A stretch of 64,000 bases of DNA. It comes from Nocardia nova SH22a. GTDB taxonomy: Bacteria; Actinomycetota; Actinomycetes; Mycobacteriales; Mycobacteriaceae. Positions 46,953 to 55,190 of this stretch are shown here, one piece after another. Under the pieces are notes generated by a model. The model worked only from the letters and a program-made list of their open reading frames with translations, was not told the DNA's origin and ran no database searches. Position 1 is the stretch's first letter. Each line of letters opens with the position of its first letter. Location: assembly GCF_000523235.1 (NCBI RefSeq), contig NZ_CP006850.1, forward strand, positions 1,798,001 to 1,862,000. Direction: 5' to 3'. The position numbers and the translations under genes are program-made.

Positions 46953-47315
46953 CCCGCTACGGGTCTCCCCGAGGTCGCGGAATGTGCCGTCCTGGTCCCA
47001 CCGGCCCTTCGGTCAGGTTCGTTATGGGGCCCGGGTGGCTGGCTCGCGGCGTCCACCGGTGTTCCAGCGTGGCGGCCGCAATTCGCTGCGTTGCGCGCCT
47101 GGGTGAATCACGCGTGGCGGATGCTTCGGTGCGGCTGTTGCGATGGGTGCCATCGTGCGGGACGCGGCCGATCGCGCCGGGGTACCGGTCAATCGCTCAT
47201 CGCCGCGGGCTGCCCTCCCGGAATCGCGGACGCGGCGAGAATCCCGCCGCGGTCCGGGCGATTCACGATGTCGCCCAGCACTTCCAGGATCCGGTCGACG
47301 TCGCCGATGCTCGGC
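46953..47315. other. Gene-free stretch with a coding-like remnant
   Basis: No complete gene is supported here. The minus strand at 47189-47311 has strongly coding-like base use (listed separately). The rest shows no clear promoter, hairpin with T-tract or RNA gene by eye. Confidence 0.5.
47189..47311 (-). pseudogene. Coding-like C-terminal remnant downstream of the metallo-hydrolase gene
   Basis: On the minus strand the frame SIGDVDRILEVLGDIVNRP...GGILAASAIPGGQPAAMSD has mostly G or C third positions and a plausible helix, as in real genes. No start codon with a ribosome site precedes it, and upstream in frame it runs out of frame into the 3' end of the metallo-hydrolase gene. I read it as the remains of a truncated gene. 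A very short CDS with a non-standard start cannot be excluded. Confidence 0.35.
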
Positions 47316-48278
47316 CTATGGCTGCTGGTCCGGGGCGGGGCCGACGTCGGTGCTGTCGTCCCGGAGGTGCCGGGAGGCCGCGTGGTCGTGGGTCGGGATG
47401 ATGGTGACCGCGGTGCGGGCCAGGTGCAGGCGGTGCAGGGTGCGGAAGGCGGCTTCTCGGTCGTTGTCGGTGAAATTGCCCGGGTAGCTTGCCTTCTGGC
47501 GGATTCGGTCGATCTGGAGCTGGTGCCAGGCGGCGTCACCGGCGAGCAGGACCCAGCCTCGGCGGGTGTGTGCCAGCACGCCGATACTGCCCGGGGTGTG
47601 GCCGGTGAGATCGACGAGGATCACCGTGCCGTCGCCGAACAGATCGTGGCTGGCGGTGAAGGTCAGGATCGGCGGGCCGTCGAGGTCGTATTCGGTGACC
47701 GGACGGTCGCGCAGTGCCTCGCGCACACCTCCGGCCGGCGCCACCGGTTCGGACCAGATCCAGCTCTGTTCGACGCGGTGCATCCGGACGGGCAGGTCGG
47801 GCAGATCCAGCAGACCGCACACGTGATCCCAGTGCGCGTGGGTGGGCAGTGCGAAATCCAGTGGCTCCGGGGCGTGCTCGCGCAGCGAGTCGACCGTGGC
47901 GACGGTGCCGCCCGCCGGTTGCACGGCCATCTGGAGTGCCAGTGGGAACTGGGAGAGCACGCGCCGCCCGACATCGCGGCAGGCGCCGGGATCGACCACG
48001 AATCGCGCCTCGGGATGGTGCACCACGAACGCGGTGAGCGCGCTGTCGACGAAGGGCGGCCGGAAGGTGCCCTCGACGACGGCGGCGGTCGGCACCGCCC
48101 GTCGTGCCTGCGGCAGCGCCCGCACCGTGACCGTGCCGCGCGGCCGCGGCAGTCCCGCGTCGGTGATCGCGGCGACGAGCCGCTCGTCCGGCTGCCGGGG
48201 CCGTACCAGTCCGTGAACGGAACCTGTTGCAGCGCAGCAGTATTCGAGAATGGACGGCTGTCGCACCTGATCCAGCAT
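47316..48278 (-). CDS. Metallo-beta-lactamase-fold hydrolase
   Basis: The product has 320 residues from the ATG at 48278, which has GGAGG seven bases upstream. The metal site THAHWDH (His147, His149, Asp151, His152) fits HxHxDH; further metal ligands fit DLTGHTPGSIGV, VLLAGDAAW and IIPTHDH. This belongs to the broad MBL-fold group that includes lactonases and glyoxalase II-like enzymes. Substrate unknown. It is the third gene in a minus-strand run after the methyltransferase and GGDEF genes (69 bases after the latter), so may be co-transcribed. Confidence 0.87.
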   Translation of the reverse strand: MLDQVRQPSILEYCCAATGSVHGLVRPRQPDERLVAAITDAGLPRPRGTVTVRALPQARRAVPTAAVVEGTFRPPFVDSALTAFVVHHPEARFVVDPGACRDVGRRVLSQFPLALQMAVQPAGGTVATVDSLREHAPEPLDFALPTHAHWDHVCGLLDLPDLPVRMHRVEQSWIWSEPVAPAGGVREALRDRPVTEYDLDGPPILTFTASHDLFGDGTVILVDLTGHTPGSIGVLAHTRRGWVLLAGDAAWHQLQIDRIRQKASYPGNFTDNDREAAFRTLHRLHLARTAVTIIPTHDHAASRHLRDDSTDVGPAPDQQP

Positions 48279-48346
48279 GAGATACCTCCGTGCTGTGGGT
48301 GGTCGCGGCCGGCGGGTCCGCCGTCGCGGGTCGGGCACGATAGAAC

Positions 48347-49642
48347 CTACTGGTGCTGCCTCGACCGACCGCTCGATCGCTGCCGCGTGTTCTTGTCGCG
48401 GTACATCGCGCTGTCCACCGCGTGCATGAGTTCGTCGACCGCGTCGGGATGCCGGGTGACCAGTGCGGTGCCGATGGACGCGCCCACCGTGATCGACCGA
48501 TCCGCCACCACGACCGGTTCGGCCAGCGCCGCCAGCAGCCGCCCGGAGATCTCGACGAGCTGTTCCTCGTCGGCGCACTGCTCGACCAGGACGATGAATT
48601 CGTCGCCGCCGATCCGCGCGGCGAGCCCGTCCGGTCCGGCCGCCGCGCCCAGCCGCTCTGCGACCACCCGCAGAACGCGGTCGCCGATGGTGTGGCCGAA
48701 GTCGTCGTTGATCTCCTTGAATCCGTCCAGATCGAGATAGCACAGCCCGATCGGGGGACGGGTGCGGGTGAGCCGGTCGAAGAACAGCGGCCGGTTCGCC
48801 AGTCCGGTCAGATCGTCGTGGTGGGCGTCGTGCCACAGCTGGTCGGCCAGCGCCTTGCGTTCGGTGATGTCGACGGCCACCCCGACGAGGAAGCGCACCG
48901 TGCCGTCCGCGTCGCGCACCACCGACATCGACAGGTCGATATCGGAGTGATGCCCGTCCGACCGGGTGAGCGAGGTCTCCATCCGGAACCGGTCGAGCCC
49001 GCCGGTCATCAACTGCTGGAACTGGACATAGGCCTCGCCGATGTTCTCCGATCCCAGCACCGCCGCCACCGATTGCCCCACGATCGCCTCGGCCGGTACC
49101 CCGAGCATCTCGGCGAAGGCGGCGTTCACATCGCGCACCCGCCCGGTACGGGCGTCGATCGTGCCGATCCCCACCGACGCCCCGGCGAAGATGGCCGCGA
49201 ATCGCGCCTCCGACAACTGCCGCTGGGCCTGCGCATCCCGGACCGCGGCCAGGGCGGCGGTGAGGGTGGTCTCCTGTTCGGCCAGGGCGGCGGTGCGCAG
49301 GGCCGCGGTGAATCCGGCGGCGAACTCCCCGGCGACGGTGACGGCCCGGTCGCGGATCTCCGCACAGCCGGGCGCGGCGGGATCGGGACAGAGTTCGGCG
49401 ACCATGTCCCGGCAGATCACCGCGATCGACCGGCTCACCGCGACCTCGTCGCGGTAGTTCGCGGCCACCAGCGAGGCCGCGGCCAGCCGCGCGGTCTCGA
49501 TTCCGGAGGTGCCGCGCAGGGCGCCCAGCAGCTCCTCGCACAGGCCCGCGAGCAGGATTTCGATCCGGTGGCGGGTGAGGGTGGGGGCCACCACTCCGTC
49601 GAGTGCGTCGGCCCAGCGTGCCGCCAGCTCCTGCGAACCCAC
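48347..49642 (-). CDS. PAS-GGDEF diguanylate cyclase
   Basis: The product has 431 residues from GTG 49642; upstream in-frame ATG 49726 lies inside the methyltransferase gene. Residues ~1-140 are helical. A PAS domain follows (FAAIFAGASVGIGTIDARTGRVRDVNAAFAEMLG ... FLVGVAVDITERKALAD). The C-terminal GGDEF domain has DDLTGLANRPLFFDRL, LDLDGFKEINDDFGHTIGD and an intact active site in RIGGDEFIVL, so it should make cyclic di-GMP. No EAL domain and no clear membrane span are seen, so the enzyme may be cytosolic, with the PAS domain sensing a ligand or redox state. It lies 22 bases after the methyltransferase stop. Confidence 0.87.
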   Translation of the reverse strand: MGSQELAARWADALDGVVAPTLTRHRIEILLAGLCEELLGALRGTSGIETARLAAASLVAANYRDEVAVSRSIAVICRDMVAELCPDPAAPGCAEIRDRAVTVAGEFAAGFTAALRTAALAEQETTLTAALAAVRDAQAQRQLSEARFAAIFAGASVGIGTIDARTGRVRDVNAAFAEMLGVPAEAIVGQSVAAVLGSENIGEAYVQFQQLMTGGLDRFRMETSLTRSDGHHSDIDLSMSVVRDADGTVRFLVGVAVDITERKALADQLWHDAHHDDLTGLANRPLFFDRLTRTRPPIGLCYLDLDGFKEINDDFGHTIGDRVLRVVAERLGAAAGPDGLAARIGGDEFIVLVEQCADEEQLVEISGRLLAALAEPVVVADRSITVGASIGTALVTRHPDAVDELMHAVDSAMYRDKNTRQRSSGRSRQHQ

Positions 49643-49664
49643 CCTCAGTGCCCCTGCCTGTCCG

Positions 49665-50498
49665 TCACGCCTTGTGCCCGACGCCCGCCAATCCCAGGGA
49701 CCGCCCCGGAGTCTCGTGGAGGTCACGCTCGGATTCGGGCCGCCACAAGGGTAGTTCGACCACGCCGGGTTCGACCAGCTCCCATCCGGTGAACATCGCG
49801 GTGATCGAGGCCCGGTCGCGGAAGCGGATACCGATACCGCTGGTCGACTCCTCGTGGATCCGCGCCGCCGCCTCGGGCCGCTGTGCCGAACTCAGATGTG
49901 AGATGGCCACATAGCTACCCGCGGGCACCGCCGAGCGCAGGGCCGCGACCGTATCGCCCGGATGCTCCTCGTCCTGCAGCAGATGCAGCACCGCCACCAG
50001 CAGCAGCCCGACCGGCCGGTCGAAGTCGATCAGGCCGGTGGCGCGGGCGCGCGCGAGTAGCTCGTCGGGTTTGCGCAGATCCGCCTCCACCGCACCGGCG
50101 TTCTCGTCACCGCTGAGGATGGTGGCCGCGTGGGTCACCGCGACCGGGTCGATATCGACGTAGAGCACCCGGGTCGCGGGATCGATGGCCTGGGCCACCT
50201 CGTGCACGTTACCGGCGGTCGGGATACCCGAGCCGATGTCGAGGAACTGCCGGATACCGCGGTCCATCATGAAACGCACCGCGCGCCGCAGGAAGGCGCG
50301 ATTGCTCAGCGCCAGCCGCGGCAGATCCGGGACCAGCTTCCGCCCGGAGGCCGCGGCCTCGCGATCGACCTCGAAATTGTGCGAACCGCCCAGTAGCGCG
50401 TCGTACATCCGGGCGGGGCTCGCCCGGTTCATATCGACACCCTCCGGTGCCCACACTGGCCTGTCCACTACGCTCACACACCCCTCTACCGCTGACAT
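49665..50498 (-). CDS. SAM-dependent methyltransferase, Methyltransf_19 (DUF574) type
   Basis: The product has 277 residues. The N-terminus has the family signature NRASPARMYDALLGGSHNFEVDREAA, followed by the Rossmann core QFLDIGSGIPTAGNVHEVAQ, VLYVDIDPVAV and the strand PVGLLLVAVLHLLQD. These proteins are abundant in actinobacteria, often next to signalling genes, and their acceptor is unknown. The first gene of a minus-strand run with the PAS-GGDEF protein. Confidence 0.87.
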   Translation of the reverse strand: MSAVEGCVSVVDRPVWAPEGVDMNRASPARMYDALLGGSHNFEVDREAAASGRKLVPDLPRLALSNRAFLRRAVRFMMDRGIRQFLDIGSGIPTAGNVHEVAQAIDPATRVLYVDIDPVAVTHAATILSGDENAGAVEADLRKPDELLARARATGLIDFDRPVGLLLVAVLHLLQDEEHPGDTVAALRSAVPAGSYVAISHLSSAQRPEAAARIHEESTSGIGIRFRDRASITAMFTGWELVEPGVVELPLWRPESERDLHETPGRSLGLAGVGHKA

Positions 50499-50553
50499 GC
50501 ATCGGCCGTCCCCCGTCGCCGATCTTGTGAAACATCACTGTACGCCCGGCGGC

Positions 50554-51333
50554 TCACACCAGATTGATCGAATCGAGGACCCGGGCGCCGAGCTCCGCGT
50601 CACCCGTGATCGCCACCGCACCCGCCCGCCACGGCAGCCGCCGGGTGGCCCACTGCGGGAATTCGAGCGCCAGCGCCGCGATGTGCGCGGCGGCTCCGGC
50701 GGCCTGGCCCGGCCGCACCCGCAATCGCCCGGACCGGGACTCGATCCGCCAGGTGCCCCCGCCGGGCCCGGTCAGCGTCAGTGCGACGGGTGCGTCCAGC
50801 CAGGCCAGGGCCTCTCGATGGGAGCGCTCGAGCAGTGCGGTGAGCCAGGTCGTGACGGCGCTCATCCGCAGCGGATCGGTGGGCGGCGGGGCCAGATCCA
50901 GGGCGGCGGCGATGTCGTGGCGCAGATGGGTGTGCCAGTCGAAGATCAGCATGGCCGGTACCAGGTCGAGCCGGTACCAGCCCAGTTCGCCGACCGGGAA
51001 TCCGATCCGGCGCAGTCCCGGAGCCGTGATCAGCGACAGCGCGCGTTCCCCGCGCCGGGACCAGGTCTCGAATTCCGGGAGGACGTGCTTGGTGGTGTGT
51101 GACCGTTTGTCGTCGACCAGCTGTTCGTTGAGGCGTTCCAGATCGCGGGTGGCGGCGAAGGCGGCGGCGCCGGGGGTGGCGACCGCGCGGGCGAGGATCG
51201 TCATGTGGATCACGACCTCGGCCACCGACCAGCCCGGGGCGGCACTGGGCGCGGCCCACTGCTCGTCGTCGAGTGCCGCGCAGCACTCGATCACGGTGCG
51301 GCGCTCCTCGCGCAGGCCGGGTAGCCAGCTCAT
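50554..51333 (-). CDS. DinB/maleylpyruvate isomerase-like mycothiol-dependent protein
   Basis: The product has 259 residues. N-terminal helix LREERRTVIECCAALDDEQWAAPSAAPGWSVAEVVIHM carries the His expected for the metal site of the DinB/MPI fold; a further HTHLRH motif is at mid-protein. The family includes mycothiol-dependent maleylpyruvate isomerase and mycothiol S-transferases. C-terminal part resembles the SCP2-like domain of these enzymes. Substrate unknown. Confidence 0.8.
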   Translation of the reverse strand: MSWLPGLREERRTVIECCAALDDEQWAAPSAAPGWSVAEVVIHMTILARAVATPGAAAFAATRDLERLNEQLVDDKRSHTTKHVLPEFETWSRRGERALSLITAPGLRRIGFPVGELGWYRLDLVPAMLIFDWHTHLRHDIAAALDLAPPPTDPLRMSAVTTWLTALLERSHREALAWLDAPVALTLTGPGGGTWRIESRSGRLRVRPGQAAGAAAHIAALALEFPQWATRRLPWRAGAVAITGDAELGARVLDSINLV

Positions 51334-51570
51334 GAAAACCGCACGCTACCGGTTCGGGGCCGCGCAGAGCCAGATCTCAGCGAATTTCCGGCGATACGAC
51401 TACGTCCGGGCGGATGTGGTGTGGTGTGTCCACATCACCGGAACGGGCGGTTGCCGGTGGGTAGCTCGTGCTCTCGGGCCGTGGCCGGTTTCCAGGGGCG
51501 ATACGGATCTGTCGGTGCCATGGTGCATGCTCATGGCACGCCGATGTCTTCAACCCGCCCGGAGAGCACC

Positions 51571-52332
51571 ATGTCGTCCCCCCGAACGAAACCGCAACCG
51601 TTGTCCGACACCGAGATTCGACAGATCGCCGACGAGCTCGCCGACGGCCGGCCACCCATGGTGTGGTTCACGGCGGCGGCAGTGGGAGTATCCGAGGGAC
51701 GATCGGGCAAGGTGGTCGCGCTCGGTGATCCCGCCGAGGGTGATTTCCTGCAGGTCCGGCCGACCGGCTCGAAGGACGTCATGTCGTTCTCGCCGACCGA
51801 GGTCACCCTGGCCAAGCCCGCTCGTAAGGACAAGCGCACCACCACATCCGAGTCCACCGGCACCCCGCCGTCGGCAACGAGGAAGGACACCGCAGTGAGC
51901 ATGTCGTCGACCGTGACCCCGCCGGCCACCCCGGCTCCGGCGCCCGCCGCAGCGTCGAAAACTCCGGCGCCGCAACCCGCTTCGGATCCGAAGCCGCCGG
52001 CCAAGCCCGCCGCTCCCGCCGCGCGCACCCCGGGGGCCAAACCGGCCACTGCGGCGCGCAAGGGAAAGGCTCCCGAGGTCACGGTCACCCTGGCCGGCAC
52101 CGCCGACGGTGAATGGACCGTCGATGTGGTGCACGGTAAGAAGCGCACCATCAAGGGCCTGTCGGTACCCGGTTCCGCGGTCGCGCAGGCGGCGAAGTTG
52201 CTCGATCCGGAGGTCGCCGAGGTGGTCGACTCGGTTCTCGAATCGGTCCGGAACACCCAGCGCGCCAAGGTGGAACAGTTGCAGGCCGAGCTGGAACAGG
52301 CCCGCCGCGTCCTGGACGAACTCGCCGGATAG
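51571..52332 (+). CDS. Hypothetical Pro/Ala-rich linker protein
   Basis: The product has 253 residues from ATG 51571 (GGAGAG ten bases upstream). Residues ~1-85 are a compact domain (LSDTEIRQIADELADGRPPMVWFTAAAVGVSEGRSGKVVALGDPAEGDFLQVRP). A Pro/Ala/Lys/Thr linker covers ~90-170. The C-terminal ~80 residues combine VTVTLAGTADGEWTVDVVHGKKR with a helical coiled-coil end (VVDSVLESVRNTQRAKVEQLQAELEQARRVLDELAG). I do not recognise a named family with confidence. No signal peptide. Lys-rich linker suggests nucleic-acid contact but this is only a guess. Confidence 0.75.
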   Translation: MSSPRTKPQPLSDTEIRQIADELADGRPPMVWFTAAAVGVSEGRSGKVVALGDPAEGDFLQVRPTGSKDVMSFSPTEVTLAKPARKDKRTTTSESTGTPPSATRKDTAVSMSSTVTPPATPAPAPAAASKTPAPQPASDPKPPAKPAAPAARTPGAKPATAARKGKAPEVTVTLAGTADGEWTVDVVHGKKRTIKGLSVPGSAVAQAAKLLDPEVAEVVDSVLESVRNTQRAKVEQLQAELEQARRVLDELAG

Positions 52333-52342
52333 CAGGTCTCCC

Positions 52343-53878
52343 TCAGACCGCGGGCTCGTGCCGGTGCATCCGGCGGCGGCTCTCGGTCTGCGGGAGGTGA
52401 CGCAGATCGTCGTGGAAGGCACAGCCGAGGGCATAGTCCTTGGCGTGGTACATCGCCGAATCCGCTTCGCGCAGTAGGTCGTAGACGGTGGCGTCGGCGC
52501 TGCGCGGCCCGCCGCAGGAGATGCCGATACTCACGCCCATGGTCACCTCGGCGACCGACAGTTCGAACGGCTTGACGAAGGCGGCCAGCAGTTTCTCCGC
52601 CAGGACCGCAGCCTCGGCACGGGTGACCCCGGCCAGCACCACGAACTCGTCACCGCCGTAGCGGGCCGCGATGTCGTCGCGCTGGATCACCCGCCGGATA
52701 CGCGCCGCGGCATTGGCGATCAGTTCGTCGCCGACCGCGTGACCGTAGCTGTCGTTGACGGTCTTGAACCCGTCCAGATCGAGGAACAGCAGCGCGATCG
52801 GCCGCCCGCTCCACAGCTCCTGATCGTGGGCCGGGGTGCGTAACAGCGCGGAGCGGTTCAGCAGGCCGGTGAGCATATCGTGGTCGGCCTGGTACTGGGC
52901 CCGCCGTTCGCTGCGCGCGCTGCGGACGATCGCGCGTTCGCTGCGCACCAGAACCCCGACCAGCAAGGTGGCCAGCAGGGTGGACACCACCACCCGGTCC
53001 ACCGTGCCCGACCGCGCGCCGACCGTCGGTACCAGGGAGGCGACCACCAGCGTCACCGTGATCACGCTGGCGCGCTGCCGGGAGCGGTTCGGATGGATGC
53101 GCCGGGCGTCGCCGAGGGTGACCATGGTGGGATGCAGGGCCGCCAGGCCGACGATTCCGTAGGCGAGCAGCAGCGGCAGCAGCAGGACCCGGTCGTCGAT
53201 GTGCAGCGATCGGGCCGACCGCAGGTTGTAGCCGAGATCGGCGATCAGGATGGCCAGCAGCCCGAGATGGACCAGCCGCAGCGAGGTTTCCGAGCGGCTG
53301 GAGGTGACCATCGAATGGGTCACCAGCGTCAGCAGCAGCGCGTCGATCACCGGATAGACCGGCATGACCAGCGCGGAGGCGTCCCACTGCCGGGTGCTGT
53401 GCAGTACCGGCGAGATCAGGAAGGTCCAGGAGGCCAGCAGCGCGCCGAGGGCGATCAGGCCGGAGTCGAGCAGGAGATCACGTTGTGAACCGGCCCGGCG
53501 CGGGCACAGCCACAGGAACGCGGCCACGCCCACCCCGGTGTACCCGGCCAGCGTCGCCAGATCGTCGAACGGCGGCAGCCCGCTGTCGGCGAAGACCCGC
53601 AGAATCGTTCCGGCCGCGAACAATACGGCCGAAGCGGCCAGTAGATACCAGGCGGTCGGCATCGGCGGCCGGTACCGGCGCACACCGATCCCGATCATTG
53701 CCAGCGATGCGAGGACCACCGTCACCATCGCGCCCAGTGCCGGAATCGGTGAGTCGACCACCGACACCACCACCACGATCGCCACGATTGCGGCCGATAA
53801 CAGTGTGCGCCATAACTTTTCCGACGGCCACGAGGACCGGATGCGGGTGATGTGGTGGTGCTGTGTACCGAATGTCAT
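52343..53878 (-). CDS. Multi-span membrane diguanylate cyclase (GGDEF)
   Basis: The product has 511 residues. Residues ~20-320 hold eight or nine hydrophobic spans. The C-terminal GGDEF domain has DMLTGLLNRSALL, LDLDGFKTVNDSYGHAVGD and the intact YGGDEFVVL. It should make cyclic di-GMP at the membrane in response to a signal sensed by the spans. The start overlaps the stop of the acetyltransferase-like gene by one base (TGATG at 53876-53880 on the minus strand), so it is the third gene of an operon with arginine decarboxylase. A similar GGDEF protein is found at 48347-49642. Confidence 0.88.
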   Translation of the reverse strand: MTFGTQHHHITRIRSSWPSEKLWRTLLSAAIVAIVVVVSVVDSPIPALGAMVTVVLASLAMIGIGVRRYRPPMPTAWYLLAASAVLFAAGTILRVFADSGLPPFDDLATLAGYTGVGVAAFLWLCPRRAGSQRDLLLDSGLIALGALLASWTFLISPVLHSTRQWDASALVMPVYPVIDALLLTLVTHSMVTSSRSETSLRLVHLGLLAILIADLGYNLRSARSLHIDDRVLLLPLLLAYGIVGLAALHPTMVTLGDARRIHPNRSRQRASVITVTLVVASLVPTVGARSGTVDRVVVSTLLATLLVGVLVRSERAIVRSARSERRAQYQADHDMLTGLLNRSALLRTPAHDQELWSGRPIALLFLDLDGFKTVNDSYGHAVGDELIANAAARIRRVIQRDDIAARYGGDEFVVLAGVTRAEAAVLAEKLLAAFVKPFELSVAEVTMGVSIGISCGGPRSADATVYDLLREADSAMYHAKDYALGCAFHDDLRHLPQTESRRRMHRHEPAV

Positions 53879-54471
53879 CAGCCCCCCTGGTCCGCGTCGG
53901 AAACGAATCGAGCCGCGTAGTAGGTCTGTGAATCCTCGACCGCGACTTCCACATTCGCCTGTTCCCCGACCGCATTGCGCAATGCGTCGGCGAACGAGAG
54001 TTGAGAATTGTTGTACGAGCAGATGTCCCAGCCGACGACCCCACCAGCTGCCGCCAGGATCCGGACAACCGTACTGATCATGGCATGAAAAGCCGCCCCG
54101 TGTCGCGCAGTTGGGGTAACAAGGGTGAAACCTGCATAGTAAATCGCATCACGCTCGGCGTGTTGCGGAAATCGTGTCGCAAAATATTCCGGACTGATCC
54201 ACGGCACGGTGTCCAAATGTCGCGTCAGTGTGGTAAGCCCGATCGGCGTGCCGGTCTCGGTGCGGGCCACGATCTTGTCCACGCGGGTGTCGGTCATCTC
54301 CAGGTGGAACTCGTCGCGATGCAGTACCTGGCGGGCGATCGCCCGTGATCGTAACGGCCCGAAGGCCACCTCGTAGAGCTCCTGGAACAGCTCGATCTCG
54401 GCATCCGGGATCGCCGTCTCGACGGTGATCACGACCCCCGGCCAGGATTCGCCGCTCACGGGTGCTCCCAA
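53878..54471 (-). CDS. GNAT-like acetyltransferase, tentative
   Basis: The product has 197 residues. EIELFQELYEVAFGPLRSRAIARQVLHRDEFHLEM and KIVARTETGTPIGLTTLTRHLDTVPWISPEYFATRFP are suggestive of the GNAT fold (opening helices, then strand with a bulge near PIGLTTLT). No strict Q/R-x-x-G-x-G/A acetyl-CoA loop is visible, so the enzyme class is a guess. It overlaps the arginine decarboxylase gene by 16 bases and the GGDEF gene by one, so all three are translated together. One possible role is acylation of an amine such as agmatine, but nothing in the sequence shows it. Confidence 0.65.
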   Translation of the reverse strand: MGAPVSGESWPGVVITVETAIPDAEIELFQELYEVAFGPLRSRAIARQVLHRDEFHLEMTDTRVDKIVARTETGTPIGLTTLTRHLDTVPWISPEYFATRFPQHAERDAIYYAGFTLVTPTARHGAAFHAMISTVVRILAAAGGVVGWDICSYNNSQLSFADALRNAVGEQANVEVAVEDSQTYYAARFVSDADQGG

Positions 54472-55004
54472 CCGGAGGCCCGATACGCGGCCAGTGCCAG
54501 TGCGCAGGTGGCGCGCCCGGCGGAACCGGCCTGCACGGTGGCGGTGTGGACGGGCCCGAAGCGTCCTGGCCGCGCGGCGGTCATATCGGCGAGGCTGGCG
54601 CGGATCAGATCGTCCACCTGCCCGGCGGTTTCGGCCTCGTGCTCGACGAAGAGCCCGGCGCCCGATCCGTCCGCGCGCAGCGTCCAGCCGACGCCCGCGG
54701 CCGTCGTGGATCCGGCCGCCGCGGTATGCCCGAGCGCGTACACGCAGTACAGCCGGTCGCCCCAGGAGATCCGCTGCCGCACCCGGGAGGTCCGCCGCAC
54801 CCGTGCGCGCGCCGGGATCACCGAGGACAGCCGGATCAGATTCGCTTCTCCCACACCGAGTTCGCGCAAGGCCGCGTCGAAGGCGGAGACCTCCGTCGTG
54901 CCGGTGCCGATCGCCGTGGCGACTTCGATGATCAGTGCCGAGGAGTCGCCGCGGCCGCGTTCGCGATGGCCGCGCGGGTCGAGCGGAGTATGAGTCGTCA
55001 GCAT
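54456..55004 (-). CDS. Pyruvoyl-dependent arginine decarboxylase
   Basis: This family self-cleaves at a Ser to form a pyruvoyl group and converts arginine to agmatine. The 182 residues from ATG 55004 carry the characteristic VGEANLIRLSSVIPARA, with the cleavage pair at Ser60-Ser61, and the C-terminal ALALAAYRAS end. A GTG at 55034 would give a longer N-terminus; GGAAGGA suits ATG 55004 better. Polyamine precursor synthesis is the likely role. The gene starts a minus-strand operon with a GNAT-like protein and a membrane GGDEF protein. Confidence 0.83.
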   Translation of the reverse strand: MLTTHTPLDPRGHRERGRGDSSALIIEVATAIGTGTTEVSAFDAALRELGVGEANLIRLSSVIPARARVRRTSRVRQRISWGDRLYCVYALGHTAAAGSTTAAGVGWTLRADGSGAGLFVEHEAETAGQVDDLIRASLADMTAARPGRFGPVHTATVQAGSAGRATCALALAAYRASGWEHP

Positions 55005-55190
55005 CGTATCGTCCGATCCTTCCCGAGGGCTCACCAGTCTTACATTTTGCAGGGCCGACTTTCGCTAAATTCTCCTCCGTTTTCCCGGTCCGGCCGGGCT
55101 CGCGCCGCGCCCGGCCCGACTGCCCCCTGAGATCCAGTGTGGCGCGCTACTATCTGCTCGACCGGCTGGTCGATCCGACAGGAGACCCGT

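Noticed and set aside
46982..48740. Plus-strand open frames over the metallo-hydrolase gene and the gap before it
   Set aside because: The minus-strand gene has a clear metal site, good ribosome site and coding base use; the plus-strand frames have none of these.
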